From NCBI RefSeq assembly GCF_914271545.1, contig NZ_CAJZAH010000006.1, positions 62,001-126,000 on the forward strand: a DNA stretch of 64,000 nucleotides, given 5' to 3'. The notes under the pieces were generated by a model. The model was not told the DNA's origin and did not search any database. It was given only the letters and a program-made list of their open reading frames with translations. This stretch comes from Cupriavidus respiraculi. Its GTDB lineage: Bacteria > Pseudomonadota > Gammaproteobacteria > Burkholderiales > Burkholderiaceae. Each line of letters opens with the position of its first letter. The first letter of the stretch is position 1. A program made the position numbers and the translations under genes. Of the stretch, positions 25,530 to 35,743 are shown piece after piece.

Positions 25530-27830
25530 ATGGACTTCAGCCGTTCCGCCGACGATGACCGCTCCACCGTCATCCGTCCCAATGCCGGCGTGGCCGCCAC
25601 GTCCGCGCTCGACTGGATGTGCGCGCAATTCGCGCTGCGGGTGGTGTGCGCGCTCGGCCCGCGCTTCAATCTGCGCAGCAATATCAATGACGTGCTGGCC
25701 GTCAGCGCCCAGGAAATGGTCTGGCCGTATGGCGTGGTGCTGCGCGTGCAGCGTTTCCTGTCGGCCCGCTGTGCCGACATGCCGGCCTGGAAGGGCGCTT
25801 CCCGCCTGACCCCGGAGGAATTCCTCGAGCGCCATGGCCAGTGGAACAGCGCGTTCGACGAAAGCGCGCTGTTCTATTACCTCGACGAATACGTCAAGCA
25901 CCATGCCAAGGACATGTTCGCGGTCTTCGACGTGTCCGCCGCAGCGCTGGCCGCCAGGCTGGATGGGGAACGCGTGCTGCTCGTGCGCAATATCGACATG
26001 CTCAGCCATGTGCTTGGCCTGCCCGAGCACGAGCGCAAGCTGCTGCTGTACGCCGCCCTCGCCAAATACAAGCGCGACCTGCGCGCGGTGATGGTGGACT
26101 GCAAGGTCGCGCACAGCCAGGAGGCGTTCCAGATCCTGGCCGGGCTGACCGGCGCCACGCCGGGCGAGGTGGCCGCCTCGCTGCGCCCGGGGTCGCGGCT
26201 GGAGACGCTGAACCTGATCGAGCAGCCGCTGCCGGAGAACAGCGTCACGGACCTCGGCGATCTCATGCGCCTGTCCGACCGCCTGTTGCACGTGCTGCTG
26301 GGCAACTACGCCAACGAGGCGGAGATGATGGCGGTGTTCACCCGTCCCGCCGCGCCGCCGACGCTGGGCACCAGCGACTATCCCCACGTCGAGGACGACG
26401 CGCGCTACCTGACGGCGCTGCTGTCCAACGCGACCCGGCAGCATGCCGAGGGCGTCAACGTGCTGATCTACGGCCCGCCGGGCACCGGCAAGACGGAATT
26501 CGCCAGGCTGCTGGCGCGCGAGGCCGGCTGCGAGCTGTACGAAGTCGATTGCCTGGACCGCGACGGCAACAGCCTCTCGGGCAAGGACCGCTACCGCTCG
26601 CTGCAGGTCTCGCAAGCGTTCCTGCGCGGCCGCCCGCGCACCGCGCTGCTGTTCGACGAGGTGGAGGACGTCTTTCCCGGCAGCGCGCGCGAGTTGATGA
26701 GCCTGTTCGGCCAGGAGGACGCGCGCGCGTCCGTCAACGGCAAGGCGTGGGTCAACCAGACGCTGGAGCGCAATCCGGTGCCGGTGATCTGGATCTCCAA
26801 CTCGATCCGGCAGATCGACCCGGCCTACCTGCGCCGCTTTCAGTTCCACCTCGAACTGAAGATTCCGCCGCCGCTGGTGCGCGAGAACATCATCCGCAAG
26901 CATCTGGGCGCGCTGGACGTCAGCACGGAGTTCATCGCCGCGCTGGCCGCGCGCAAGAGCCTGACGCCGGCGCAGGTGCAATCGGCGGCGCGCTTCGTGC
27001 AACTGGCGCAGCCGGATGTACCGGAGCCGGTCGAATCGCTGATCCTGCGCCAGCTCGATCACGCGGACCGCGCCATGGGTTTGCGGCAGGAAGCCGAAGC
27101 ACGTCCGGTGGTGACGCGCTACCGGCTCGACCATCTGAACCTGGAGACGAAGTACCGCGTCGACCGCATCATCGGCGCGCTCAAGGAGCGCCAGCGCGGC
27201 ACCATGTGCTTCTACGGCCCGCCCGGTTCGGGCAAGACCGCGCTGGCCGAGCATATCGCCGCGGCGCTGGACCTGCCGCTGATGATCCGCCGCGCGTCCG
27301 ACCTGATGAGCAAGTACGTGGGCGAGACGGAGCAGCAGATCGCGGCGATGTTCGCGCGCGCCGAGGAGGACGGGGCGGTGCTGCTGCTGGACGAGGCCGA
27401 CAGCTTCATGCAGAGCCGCCAGCAGGCGGTGCGCAACTACGAGGTGTCCGAGGTCAACGAGATGCTCCAGGGCATGGAGCGCTTCAACGGCATCTTCATC
27501 TGCACCACGAATCTGTTCGACCGTCTCGACGAAGCGGCGCTGCGCCGCTTCTCGTTCAAGATCCGCTTCCTGCCGCTGCTGCCGGCGCAGCGAGAGTCGA
27601 TGTTCGTGGACGAGGCGCTGGAGGGCGATGCCACGCGGCTGGATGCCGCCATGCGCGGGGAGCTGGCGGCGCTGGACGGGCTGACGCCAGGCGACTTCGC
27701 CACGGTCAAGCGCCAGAGCGTGCTGCTGGGCGACGTGCTGTCGCCCGACGAATTCCTTGCGCAACTGCGCCAGGAGCATGCGGTCAAGCCGGAGGTGCGG
27801 CAGCGACGGCCGGTCGGCTTCGTGCGCTAG
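25530..27830 (+). CDS. Tandem AAA+ ATPase of unknown role
   Basis: 766 residues with a helical N-terminal region (about 1-280) of no recognised family, then two AAA+ modules. Module 1 has Walker A GPPGTGKT at about 315-322 and Walker B ALLFDEVED; module 2 has Walker A GPPGSGKT at about 563-570, Walker B LLLDEADSFM near 619, sensor-type TTNLFDRLDEAALRRF, and the substrate pore-like segment KYVGETE. Both ATP sites look intact. The second module resembles the FtsH/Cdc48-like core used for protein remodelling. No protease domain or signal peptide is present. The start is ATG 25530 with GAGGGG upstream. It converges on murI with 19 bases between stops. Function unknown. Confidence 0.85.
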   Translation: MDFSRSADDDRSTVIRPNAGVAATSALDWMCAQFALRVVCALGPRFNLRSNINDVLAVSAQEMVWPYGVVLRVQRFLSARCADMPAWKGASRLTPEEFLERHGQWNSAFDESALFYYLDEYVKHHAKDMFAVFDVSAAALAARLDGERVLLVRNIDMLSHVLGLPEHERKLLLYAALAKYKRDLRAVMVDCKVAHSQEAFQILAGLTGATPGEVAASLRPGSRLETLNLIEQPLPENSVTDLGDLMRLSDRLLHVLLGNYANEAEMMAVFTRPAAPPTLGTSDYPHVEDDARYLTALLSNATRQHAEGVNVLIYGPPGTGKTEFARLLAREAGCELYEVDCLDRDGNSLSGKDRYRSLQVSQAFLRGRPRTALLFDEVEDVFPGSARELMSLFGQEDARASVNGKAWVNQTLERNPVPVIWISNSIRQIDPAYLRRFQFHLELKIPPPLVRENIIRKHLGALDVSTEFIAALAARKSLTPAQVQSAARFVQLAQPDVPEPVESLILRQLDHADRAMGLRQEAEARPVVTRYRLDHLNLETKYRVDRIIGALKERQRGTMCFYGPPGSGKTALAEHIAAALDLPLMIRRASDLMSKYVGETEQQIAAMFARAEEDGAVLLLDEADSFMQSRQQAVRNYEVSEVNEMLQGMERFNGIFICTTNLFDRLDEAALRRFSFKIRFLPLLPAQRESMFVDEALEGDATRLDAAMRGELAALDGLTPGDFATVKRQSVLLGDVLSPDEFLAQLRQEHAVKPEVRQRRPVGFVR

Positions 27831-27849
27831 GCCGGTGGGCCGCGGACGC

Positions 27850-28707
27850 TCAGGCGAGCGCGGGGGCGGGCTCGATCACCACCGTTTCGGCCGTGGCGTC
27901 CACGCCGAGCAATGCGGCCGCCATCGCGCGCAGATGCGCCGCCTCCATGGTCGTGCAGTAGCGATCCGCCGGTAGCGCCGTCCCATCGGCGGCGACATCG
28001 GCGGCCAGCCCATGTTCGATCAGCCGGCGCTGCAACTGGCGGGCCACCGCGACGCCGGTGTCGATCAGCGTCAACCGGTCGCCCACCATGTCGCGGATCG
28101 TGTCGGAGAGAAAGGGGTAGTGCGTGCAGCCGAGCACGAGCGTGTCTGCGCCGGCGTCCAGCATGGGCTCCAGATACCCGCGCAGCTTGTCCCGCACGGC
28201 CGGGCCCGACACGTCGCCCTGCTCGATCAGCGGCACGAGGCCGACGCCGCCCTGGCATACGAAGCGGCTGTCGCCCGACAGGGCTTCCAGCAACCGCGCG
28301 AACTTCGCGCTGCGCAGCGTGCTCGCCGTGGCCAGCACGCCGACGACCTTGCTGCGGCTGGCGGCCGCGGCCGGCTTCAGGCCGGGCTCCACGCCGACGA
28401 TGGGCAGCGCCAGCCGTTCGCGCAGCGCCTGGATGCCATGCGCGGTGGCCGTGTTGCACGCGACCACCAGCGCCTTGCAGCCCTGGTCCGCCAGCCAGCC
28501 GCACACCTGGCCCGTGCGCGCCGCGACGAACGCTTCGGGCTTTTCGCCATAGGGCGCATAGCGCGAATCGGCCAGGTAAAGCAGCGATTCGCCGGGCAGC
28601 AGTGCACGGATTTCGCGCAGCACCGACAGGCCGCCGAGGCCGGAATCGTAGATGCCGATCGGGGCGCTGCGGGCGGCGCGGGGCGAAGGTGGGGAGTCGG
28701 ACATCAT
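27850..28707 (-). CDS. murI: Glutamate racemase
   Basis: 285 residues. MurI makes D-glutamate for peptidoglycan. It carries the two catalytic cysteines: Cys84 in VVACNTATAHG and the one in LGCTHYPFL, plus the N-terminal IGIYDSGLGGLSVLREI substrate block with the catalytic Asp. Two adjacent ATG codons (28707 and 28704) are possible starts; the frame is open further upstream across the fumarase terminator, which is not part of the gene. It follows the fumarase on the same strand but is separated by a terminator. Confidence 0.95.
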   Translation of the reverse strand: MMSDSPPSPRAARSAPIGIYDSGLGGLSVLREIRALLPGESLLYLADSRYAPYGEKPEAFVAARTGQVCGWLADQGCKALVVACNTATAHGIQALRERLALPIVGVEPGLKPAAAASRSKVVGVLATASTLRSAKFARLLEALSGDSRFVCQGGVGLVPLIEQGDVSGPAVRDKLRGYLEPMLDAGADTLVLGCTHYPFLSDTIRDMVGDRLTLIDTGVAVARQLQRRLIEHGLAADVAADGTALPADRYCTTMEAAHLRAMAAALLGVDATAETVVIEPAPALA

Positions 28708-28720
28708 CGCAGTGGGCAAC

Positions 28721-28748
28721 AAAAAGGCCGGGCCATGTGGCCCGGCCA
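28721..28748 (-). terminator. Intrinsic terminator after fumarase
   Basis: On the minus strand GGCCGGGCCA / TGGCCCGGCC stem with a short loop, followed by TTTTT. It ends the fumarase transcript before murI. Confidence 0.85.
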
Positions 28749-28780
28749 GCGGACTTGCCGTGTTGGCGATTCCGTCGGGA

Positions 28781-30304
28781 TCAGGCCGTGGCAACCGGGA
28801 TCTTGCCGATCTTCGCCTGCCATTCGGCGGGGCCGGTCTTGTGCACCGAGGTGCCCGAGCTGTCCACCGCCACCGTGACCGGCATGTCCTTCACGTCGAA
28901 CTCGTAGATGGCTTCCATGCCGAGGTCTTCGAAGGCCAGCACCTTGGCGCCGCGGATTGCCTTGGAGACCAGGTAGGCGGCGCCGCCCACGGCCATCAGG
29001 TAGGCCGACTTGTGCTTCTGGATCGATTCGATCGCCACCGGGCCGCGCTCGGCCTTGCCGATCATGGCGATCAGGCCCGTCTGCGCCAGCATGGTCTCGG
29101 TGAACTTGTCCATCCGCGTCGCGGTGGTGGGGCCGGCCGGGCCGACCACCTCGTCGCGCACCGGATCGACCGGCCCCACGTAGTAGATCACGCGGTTGGT
29201 GAAGTCGATCGGCAGCTTTTCGCCCTTGGCCAGCATGTCGGCGATGCGCTTGTGCGCGGCGTCGCGGCCGGTCAGCATCTTGCCGTTGAGCAGCAGGGTC
29301 TGGCCCGGCTTCCACGAGGCCACTTCCTCGGGCGTGAGGGTGTTCAGGTCGACGCGCTTGGACGTCTCGGTGTTGGGCGCCCATTCCACCTTCGGCCATT
29401 GCGACAGGTCCGGCGCTTCGAGCTTGGCCGGGCCGCTGCCGTCCAGCGTGAAATGCACGTGACGGGTGGCCGCGCAGTTCGGGATCATCGCGACCGGCTT
29501 GGACGCCGCATGCGTCGGGCAGGCCATGATCTTGACGTCCAGCACGGTGGCCAGGCCGCCCAGGCCCTGCGCGCCGATGCCCAGCGCATTGACCTTCTCG
29601 TACAGCTCGACGCGCATTTCCTCGATCCAGTCGCGCGGACCGCGGGCGATGATGTCCTGGATGTCGATGGACTCCATCAGCGATTCCTTGGCCATGACCA
29701 TGGCCTTTTCCGCGGTGCCGCCGATGCCGATGCCCAGCATGCCGGGCGGGCACCAGCCGGCGCCCATCGTGGGCACGGTCTTCAGTACCCAGTCGACGAT
29801 GGAGTCGGACGGGTTCAGCATCACGAACTTGGACTTGTTCTCCGAGCCGCCGCCCTTGGCCGCCACCTGGATATCCACCGTATTGCCGGGAACCACTTCG
29901 TAGTGGATCACGGCCGGGGTGTTGTCCTTGGTGTTCTTGCGGCCGCCTTCGGGCGGGCTGACGATCGAGGCGCGCAGCACGTTGTCCGGATGCGTATAGC
30001 CCCGGCGCACGCCCTCGTTGATCATGTCGGTCAGGCCCATGGTGGCGCCGTCCCAGCGCACGTCCATGCCCACCTTGACGAAGACCGTCACGATGCCGGT
30101 GTCCTGGCACAGCGGGCGCTTGCCTTCGGCGCACATGCGGCTGTTGGTCAGGATCTGCGCGATCGCATCCTTCGCGGCCGGGCTCTGCTCCAGCTCGTAG
30201 GCACGGCCCAGGCTGGTGATGTAGTCCATCGGGTGGTAATAGCTGATGTACTGCAGCGAGTCGGCGACGCTCTGAATGAGGTCTTCCTGCTTGATGACGG
30301 TCAT
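28781..30304 (-). CDS. fumA: Fumarate hydratase, class I (iron-sulfur)
   Basis: 507 residues, single-chain class I fumarase. It hydrates fumarate to malate in the TCA cycle. The [4Fe-4S] cysteines are recognisable: RPLCQDTG (N-terminal domain), IMACPTHAASKP, and IPNCAATRH. The C-terminal beta-domain has GPAGPTTATRMDKFTE and AVDSSGTSVHKTGPAEW, matching the FumA/FumB C-terminal swivel domain. The start MTVIKQEDLIQ at 30304 fits the family; a longer reading to 30469 is not conserved. Class I enzymes are sensitive to oxygen and superoxide. Confidence 0.95.
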   Translation of the reverse strand: MTVIKQEDLIQSVADSLQYISYYHPMDYITSLGRAYELEQSPAAKDAIAQILTNSRMCAEGKRPLCQDTGIVTVFVKVGMDVRWDGATMGLTDMINEGVRRGYTHPDNVLRASIVSPPEGGRKNTKDNTPAVIHYEVVPGNTVDIQVAAKGGGSENKSKFVMLNPSDSIVDWVLKTVPTMGAGWCPPGMLGIGIGGTAEKAMVMAKESLMESIDIQDIIARGPRDWIEEMRVELYEKVNALGIGAQGLGGLATVLDVKIMACPTHAASKPVAMIPNCAATRHVHFTLDGSGPAKLEAPDLSQWPKVEWAPNTETSKRVDLNTLTPEEVASWKPGQTLLLNGKMLTGRDAAHKRIADMLAKGEKLPIDFTNRVIYYVGPVDPVRDEVVGPAGPTTATRMDKFTETMLAQTGLIAMIGKAERGPVAIESIQKHKSAYLMAVGGAAYLVSKAIRGAKVLAFEDLGMEAIYEFDVKDMPVTVAVDSSGTSVHKTGPAEWQAKIGKIPVATA

Positions 30305-30454
30305 TTTCTTGTGGGGAGGCAGTCGGGAAAATTCAGCCCGTGATGATACACCGACCGCTGGGCCGCTGTCCGGGCGCCCGACACCCGGACAGCGGCCCAA
30401 GTGACGCCCCCGGCGCGGACTGTCGCGCCCCCGCCGCGCCGGCTTGCGCCCATG

Positions 30455-30482
30455 AAAAAACCGCGGCACGGGCCGCGGTTTC
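30455..30482 (-). terminator. Intrinsic terminator after the UPF0114 gene
   Basis: On the minus strand AAACCGCGGCCC / GTGCCGCGGTTTTTT: CCGCGG-type stem with loop and T-run. It separates the UPF0114 gene from fumarase. Confidence 0.8.
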
Positions 30483-30508
30483 GGGGGCGGGGTGGCAGCG
30501 CCCGCGGT

Positions 30509-31069
30509 TCAGTGCTGGACCGCGTGGCCGTCGCGGCGGGCCGCCGGGGCGCCATGCGTGATCATCCGGTCCACGTAGGCCATGGCCACGGCCGACAGCA
30601 GGAAGGCCAGGTGGATGATCACTTGCCACATGATCGTGTGCGTGTCGCGCTGCGGCGCGTCGATGAAGGTCTTGAGCAGGTGGATCGAGGAGATGCCGAT
30701 CAGCGCCATCGACAGCTTGACCTTGAGCACGCCGGCGTTGACGTGGTCCAGCCATTCCGGCTCGTCCGGATGCTCCTTGATGCCGAGCCGCGACACGAAG
30801 GTCTCGTAGCCGCCCACGATCACCATGATCAGCAGGTTGGAGATCATGACCACGTCGATCAGGCCCAGCACCACCAGCATGATCTTGTTCTCGTCGTACT
30901 CGGTGACGTGCGAGAGCAGGTGGAAGACCTCGATCAGGAAGTGGTACACGTAGACGCCCTGGGCCACGATCAGGCCCAGGTACAGCGGCAGCTGGAGCCA
31001 GCGCGAGGCGAAGATCAGGCGGGGAATCGGACGCAGCGGCGGCGGTGACGGCGGAAGGGTCGATGCCAT
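30509..31069 (-). CDS. UPF0114 (YqhA) family integral membrane protein
   Basis: 186 residues with four predicted membrane helices (for example [47 protein letters not shown], and [17 protein letters not shown]). The family block [19 protein letters not shown] and the [21 protein letters not shown] stretch are diagnostic. The start at 31069 gives [12 protein letters not shown]; the frame is open to 31162 but that part is not conserved. Function is not known. It is divergent from acs with about 285 bases between, probably containing both promoters. Confidence 0.92.
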   Translation of the reverse strand: MASTLPPSPPPLRPIPRLIFASRWLQLPLYLGLIVAQGVYVYHFLIEVFHLLSHVTEYDENKIMLVVLGLIDVVMISNLLIMVIVGGYETFVSRLGIKEHPDEPEWLDHVNAGVLKVKLSMALIGISSIHLLKTFIDAPQRDTHTIMWQVIIHLAFLLSAVAMAYVDRMITHGAPAARRDGHAVQH

Positions 31070-31354
31070 GGAGTCGGGAAAAAGTGGACGAACGGAAACC
31101 GCCGGATTGTACATTGCCGGCTTTTCGCTTCTGTCGGCGGGCGCGCACTGGAGGGCTGGCATCGTGCGGCGGCTGTGCTAGCCTAATGGAGTACGCTGCA
31201 CATGCGGGCCGCCCTGGCCCGGTACGATCCGCGCGGCCCCAGCCGGCCGCCGATGCGCGCGGCCCTCGCGCCGCGGCGCCCTGCGTCAGGTATGCGTAAG
31301 GACGCCGGGGTACTTTTGCAGCAAAGCAAACAAGCCACATCAGGAGACCAGGCC

Positions 31355-33337
31355 ATGTCCGCCATCGAATCGGTGATGCAGGAGCATCGTGTATTCAACC
31401 CGCCCGAGTCGTTCGCCAGGACCGCCGCCATTCCCAGCATGGATGCGTACCGCGCGCTGTGCGACGAGGCCGCGCGCGACTACGAGGGTTTCTGGGCGCG
31501 GCATGCCCGCGAGCAGCTGCTGTGGGCCAAGCCTTTCACCAAGGTCCTGAACGAAAGCCAGCCGCCTTTCTACAAGTGGTTCGAGGACGGCCAGCTCAAC
31601 GCGTCGTACAACTGCCTGGAGCGCAATCTCGACAATGGCAACGCCGACAAGGCGGCCATCGTGTTCGAGGCCGACGATGGCGCGATCACGCGCGTGACCT
31701 ACCGCGAGCTGCACGCCCGCGTGTGCCAGTTCGCCAACGGGCTGAAGTCGCTCGGCATCGAGAAGGGCGACCGCGTCGTCATCTATATGCCGATGTCGAT
31801 CGAGGGCGTGGTGGCGATGCAGGCGTGCGCGCGCATCGGCGCAACGCATTCGGTGGTGTTCGGCGGCTTCTCGGCCAAGTCGCTGCAGGAGCGGCTGGTT
31901 GACGTGGGCGCGGTGGCGCTCATTACCGCCGACGAGCAGATGCGCGGCGGCAAGGCGCTGCCGCTGAAGGCCATCGCCGACGAGGCGCTGGCGCTGGGCG
32001 GCTGCGAGGCCGTCAAGCACGTGGTGGTGTATCGCCGCACCGGCGGCCAGGTCAACTGGACCGAGGGGCGCGACCGCTGGATGCAGGAGCTGTGCGCGGG
32101 CCAGCCCGAGACCTGCGAGCCCGAACCGGTCGACGCGGAGCATCCGCTGTTCGTGCTCTACACCTCCGGCTCCACCGGCAAGCCCAAGGGCGTGCAGCAC
32201 AGCACCGCCGGCTATCTGCTGTGGGCGCTGATGACGATGAAATGGACCTTCGACATCAAGCCCGACGACCTGTTCTGGTGTACCGCCGACATCGGCTGGG
32301 TCACCGGCCACACCTATATCGCCTATGGGCCGCTGGCCGCTGGCGCGACGCAGGTGATGTTCGAGGGCATTCCGACCTATCCGAACGCGGGCCGCTTCTG
32401 GGACATGATCGCCCGCCACAAGGTCAGCATCTTCTACACCGCGCCGACGGCGATCCGCTCGCTGATCAAGGCGGCCGAGGCGGACGAGAAGGTCCACCCG
32501 AAGCAGTACGACCTGTCGAGCCTGCGCCTGCTGGGCACCGTGGGCGAGCCCATCAATCCCGAAGCGTGGATGTGGTACTACCGCAATATCGGCAACGAGC
32601 GCTGCCCGATCGTCGACACCTTCTGGCAGACCGAGACCGGCGGCCACGTGATCACGCCGCTGCCGGGCGCCACGCCGCTGGTGCCGGGCTCGTGCACGTT
32701 GCCGCTGCCGGGCATCATGGCGGCCATCGTGGACGAGACCGGGCAGGACGTGCCCAACGGCAGCGGCGGCATCCTGGTGATCAAGCGGCCGTGGCCCGCC
32801 ATGATCCGCACCATCTGGGGCGATCCCGAGCGCTTCAAGAAGAGCTACTTCCCCGCGGAACTGGGCGGCACGCTGTATCTGGCGGGCGACGGCTCCATCC
32901 GGGACAAGGACACCGGCTACTTCACCATCATGGGCCGCATCGACGACGTGCTGAACGTCTCCGGCCACCGCATGGGCACGATGGAAATCGAATCGGCGCT
33001 GGTGGCCAACCCCATCGTGGCCGAAGCCGCGGTCGTGGGCCGGCCCGACGACACCACCGGCGAGGCCATCTGCGCCTTCGTGGTGCTCAAGCGCGCGCGC
33101 CCGACCGGCGACGAGGCCGTGCAGATCGCCAACGAGCTGCGCACGTGGGTGGGCAAGGAGATCGGCCCGATCGCCAAGCCAAAGGACATCCGCTTCGGAG
33201 ACAACCTGCCCAAGACCCGCTCGGGCAAGATCATGCGCCGCCTGCTGCGATCGCTCGCCAAGAACGAGGAGATCACGCAGGACACCTCCACGCTCGAAAA
33301 CCCCGCCATCCTGGAACAGCTCAAGCAGGCCCAGTAA
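31355..33337 (+). CDS. acs: Acetyl-CoA synthetase (acetate-CoA ligase)
   Basis: 660 residues, standard Acs length. It activates acetate to acetyl-AMP and then acetyl-CoA. Motifs: [12 protein letters not shown] (ATP loop, about 270), [14 protein letters not shown] with the Trp that limits the acyl pocket to acetate, [26 protein letters not shown] (hinge), and near the C-terminus [12 protein letters not shown], where the Lys is the acetylation target in other bacteria. A GGAGA ribosome site lies nine bases before ATG 31355. A symporter gene follows 69 bases downstream, suggesting a shared acetate-uptake operon. Confidence 0.95.
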   Translation: MSAIESVMQEHRVFNPPESFARTAAIPSMDAYRALCDEAARDYEGFWARHAREQLLWAKPFTKVLNESQPPFYKWFEDGQLNASYNCLERNLDNGNADKAAIVFEADDGAITRVTYRELHARVCQFANGLKSLGIEKGDRVVIYMPMSIEGVVAMQACARIGATHSVVFGGFSAKSLQERLVDVGAVALITADEQMRGGKALPLKAIADEALALGGCEAVKHVVVYRRTGGQVNWTEGRDRWMQELCAGQPETCEPEPVDAEHPLFVLYTSGSTGKPKGVQHSTAGYLLWALMTMKWTFDIKPDDLFWCTADIGWVTGHTYIAYGPLAAGATQVMFEGIPTYPNAGRFWDMIARHKVSIFYTAPTAIRSLIKAAEADEKVHPKQYDLSSLRLLGTVGEPINPEAWMWYYRNIGNERCPIVDTFWQTETGGHVITPLPGATPLVPGSCTLPLPGIMAAIVDETGQDVPNGSGGILVIKRPWPAMIRTIWGDPERFKKSYFPAELGGTLYLAGDGSIRDKDTGYFTIMGRIDDVLNVSGHRMGTMEIESALVANPIVAEAAVVGRPDDTTGEAICAFVVLKRARPTGDEAVQIANELRTWVGKEIGPIAKPKDIRFGDNLPKTRSGKIMRRLLRSLAKNEEITQDTSTLENPAILEQLKQAQ

Positions 33338-33406
33338 GGCCGGTCGGCCGGCGGCCCGCCTCCCGGCGGGCGCCGGCCTGTCGCGCCGGCGCCCGCCTGC
33401 CCATCC

Positions 33407-35458
33407 ATGCCCGAGACCCAGTCGCGCTTTCGCCGCCGGCTGGCGCTGTACTACAGCGTCTTCACCCTGAGCCTGTTCGGCTTCATCGGCATGATGGGGC
33501 TGCTGGAGCGCTCCAACTCGGACGCGCTCTGGCTCGGCTACGTCTTCCTCTTCGTCACCATCGCGATCTATGCCTGCATCGGGCTGATCTGCCGTACCTC
33601 GGACCTGAACGAGTACTACGTGGCGGGGCGGCGCGTGCCGGCGCTGTACAACGGCATGGCGATCGCGGCCGACTGGATGAGCGCCGCCTCGTTCATCGGC
33701 CTGGCCGGCATCCTGTTCGCCTCCGGACACGAGGGCCTGGCCTACGTCATGGGCTGGACCGGCGGCTATTGCCTGGTCGCCTTCCTGCTCGCGCCGTATC
33801 TGCGCAAGTACGGCGGCTACACGATCCCCGATTTCCTCGCCGCCCGCTATGGCAACGGCAAGCCGGGCGGCAACCTGCCGGTGCGGGCTATCGCGGTGCT
33901 GGCCGCCTCGCTGTGCTCGTTCGTCTATCTGGTCGCGCAGATCCAGGGCGTGGGGCTGGTGGTCACGCGCTTTATCGGCGTGGAGTTCGCCGTGGGCGTG
34001 TTCTTCGGGCTCGCGGGCATCCTGGTCTGCTCCTTCCTCGGCGGCATGCGCGCCGTCACGTGGACCCAGGTGGCGCAGTACATCATGATGATCGTGGCCT
34101 TCCTGGTCACGGTGTCGATGATCGCGTGGAAGCATCACGGCGATCCCCTTCCGCAGGTTGGCTACGGCTCGATGCTCGCGCGCATCGAGGCGCGCGAGCA
34201 CGAACTGCGTAACGATCCTGCGGAGCAGGCCGTGCGCGCCTCGTACCGCCAGCAGGCCATCGACCTGCAGGACCGCATCGCGCGGCTACCGGCGTCGTTC
34301 GAGCAGGAGCGGGCCGAGATCGCCGAGCGCCTGCAGGAGCTGCGGGCGCGCAACGCGCCGCTGCGCGAGATCAAGGCGCTGGAGCGCGAGCGCGCCGAGT
34401 ATCCCGCCGACGTGGCCGCCGCGCAGTTGCAGTGGAACCAGATGCGCGAGGAGGCGCTGGCGCGCAGCCGTCCGGCGGTGTCGTCCACCGAGCCGTTCCC
34501 GGCGGCGTCCGCGGAAGAGCGCAAGACGCAGCGGCTGAACTTCGTGCTGCTGGTGTTCTGCCTGATGCTGGGCACCGCCAGCCTGCCGCACATCCTGACC
34601 CGGCTCTACACCACGCCCTCGGTCAAGGAGACGCGCAAGTCCGTGGCCTGGGCGCTGTTCTTCATCGCGCTGCTGTACGTGTCGGCCCCCACGCTGGCGG
34701 CGCTCGTGAAGTACGAATTCTTCGAGCACGTGGTCGGCATGCCGTTCGCGGACCTGCCGCAATGGGTCAACCAATGGCGCAAGGTCGATCCACCGGTGTT
34801 CGGCATACGGGACGTCAATGGCGACGGCATCGTGCAATGGGCCGAGATCCTGATCCAGCCCGACATGATCGTGCTGGCCGCGCCGGAAATCGCCGGTCTG
34901 CCCTACGTGATCTCGGGGCTGGTTGCCGCCGGCGCGCTGGCCGCCGCGCTGTCGACGGCGGACGGCCTGCTGCTGACCATCGCCAACGCGCTGTCGCACG
35001 ACGTCTTCTATCACATGGTCGACCGCACCGCGAGCCACCAGCGGCGCGTCACCACGGCCAAGATCGTGCTGCTCGGCGTGGCCCTGTTCGCGTCGTACGT
35101 GACCTCGCTGCGGCCCGGCAACATCCTGTTCCTGGTGGGAGCGGCGTTCTCGCTCGCCGCCTCCAGCTTCTTCCCGGTGCTGGTGCTGGCCATCTTCTGG
35201 AAGCGCACCACCGCGGCCGGCGCCTTCGCCGGCATGGTCGCCGGGTTGGGCGTCGCGGTGTACTACATCTTCGTCAACTACCCGTTCTTCACCCGCATCA
35301 CCGGCATCTTCGGCAACCGCTGGTTCGGCGTGGATCCCATCGCCTCGGGCGCCTTCGGCGTCCCGGCCGGGTTTGCCGTGGCCATCGTCGTCAGCCTGCT
35401 GACACCACGCAACGCGCCGGTGATCGACCGGCTGGTGACGTATCTGCGCAAAGGTTAG
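33407..35458 (+). CDS. Sodium:solute symporter (ActP-like, VC_2705 subfamily)
   Basis: 683 residues with about 13 membrane helices. The SSS-family signature is seen in NEYYVAGRRVPALYNGMAIAADWMSAASFIGLAG. This subfamily carries a long cytoplasmic coiled insert; here it lies at about 255-365 and is rich in Glu/Arg/Ala (FEQERAEIAERLQELRAR). Its place after acs, with 69 bases between, suggests it brings acetate or another short organic acid. No partner DUF485 or DUF4212 small protein is visible before it, unlike yjcH-actP pairs, so it is not a canonical ActP operon. Substrate remains inferred. Confidence 0.88.
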   Translation: MPETQSRFRRRLALYYSVFTLSLFGFIGMMGLLERSNSDALWLGYVFLFVTIAIYACIGLICRTSDLNEYYVAGRRVPALYNGMAIAADWMSAASFIGLAGILFASGHEGLAYVMGWTGGYCLVAFLLAPYLRKYGGYTIPDFLAARYGNGKPGGNLPVRAIAVLAASLCSFVYLVAQIQGVGLVVTRFIGVEFAVGVFFGLAGILVCSFLGGMRAVTWTQVAQYIMMIVAFLVTVSMIAWKHHGDPLPQVGYGSMLARIEAREHELRNDPAEQAVRASYRQQAIDLQDRIARLPASFEQERAEIAERLQELRARNAPLREIKALERERAEYPADVAAAQLQWNQMREEALARSRPAVSSTEPFPAASAEERKTQRLNFVLLVFCLMLGTASLPHILTRLYTTPSVKETRKSVAWALFFIALLYVSAPTLAALVKYEFFEHVVGMPFADLPQWVNQWRKVDPPVFGIRDVNGDGIVQWAEILIQPDMIVLAAPEIAGLPYVISGLVAAGALAAALSTADGLLLTIANALSHDVFYHMVDRTASHQRRVTTAKIVLLGVALFASYVTSLRPGNILFLVGAAFSLAASSFFPVLVLAIFWKRTTAAGAFAGMVAGLGVAVYYIFVNYPFFTRITGIFGNRWFGVDPIASGAFGVPAGFAVAIVVSLLTPRNAPVIDRLVTYLRKG

Positions 35459-35489
35459 GGCGGGGCACGGCCGGATCGCGCCGAAACGC

Positions 35490-35517
35490 TTGAGTGCAAA
35501 ACCAACTCTGCTATAAT
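35490..35517 (+). promoter_or_regulatory. Sigma-70 promoter of tRNA-Ser
   Basis: TTGAGT (35490-35495) and a perfect TATAAT (35512-35517) with a 16-base spacer, 12 bases before the tRNA. Confidence 0.85.
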
Positions 35518-35529
35518 CGCCGACTTCCC

Positions 35530-35620
35530 GGAGAGATGGATGAGTGGTTTAAGTCGCACGCCTGGAAAGCGTGTATGGGTTAATAGCCCATCGGGGGTTC
35601 GAATCCCCCTCTCTCCGCCA
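35530..35620 (+). tRNA. serW: tRNA-Ser (anticodon GGA)
   Basis: 91 bases with encoded CCA. Acceptor stem GGAGAGA/TCTCTCC, a class II long variable arm (ATGGGTTAATAGCCCAT), T arm GGGGG-TTCGAAT-CCCCC and anticodon loop TGGAAA region with GGA. It reads TCC and TCT codons. Its last 21 bases recur 144 bases downstream. Confidence 0.96.
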
Positions 35621-35656
35621 GATTCGAATGCCCGCGCAAGCGGGCATTCTCGTTTC
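35600..35656 (+). repeat. 57-bp direct repeat, copy 1 (tRNA-Ser 3' end plus hairpin)
   Basis: Identical to 35744-35800. It spans the last 21 bases of tRNA-Ser and the following hairpin (GAATGCCCGC / GCGGGCATTC) with CTCGTTTC, which serves as the tRNA terminator. Confidence 0.95.
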
Positions 35657-35701
35657 GGAGAGAAGCAAGCCAATAGTTTGGCTTGCGTGGGGGATTCGAA
35701 G

Positions 35702-35723
35702 GGATTCGCTTGCAAGCGAATCC
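35702..35723. repeat. 22-bp perfect palindrome between the two repeat copies
   Basis: GGATTCGCTTG at 35702-35712 is followed directly by its reverse complement (to 35723). It lies within the 87 bases between the two 57-bp repeats, together with a smaller inverted repeat (AAGCCA / TGGCTT near 35668-35686). Confidence 0.85.
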
Positions 35724-35743
35724 GCGGCCTGCGCCGGTGTAGG

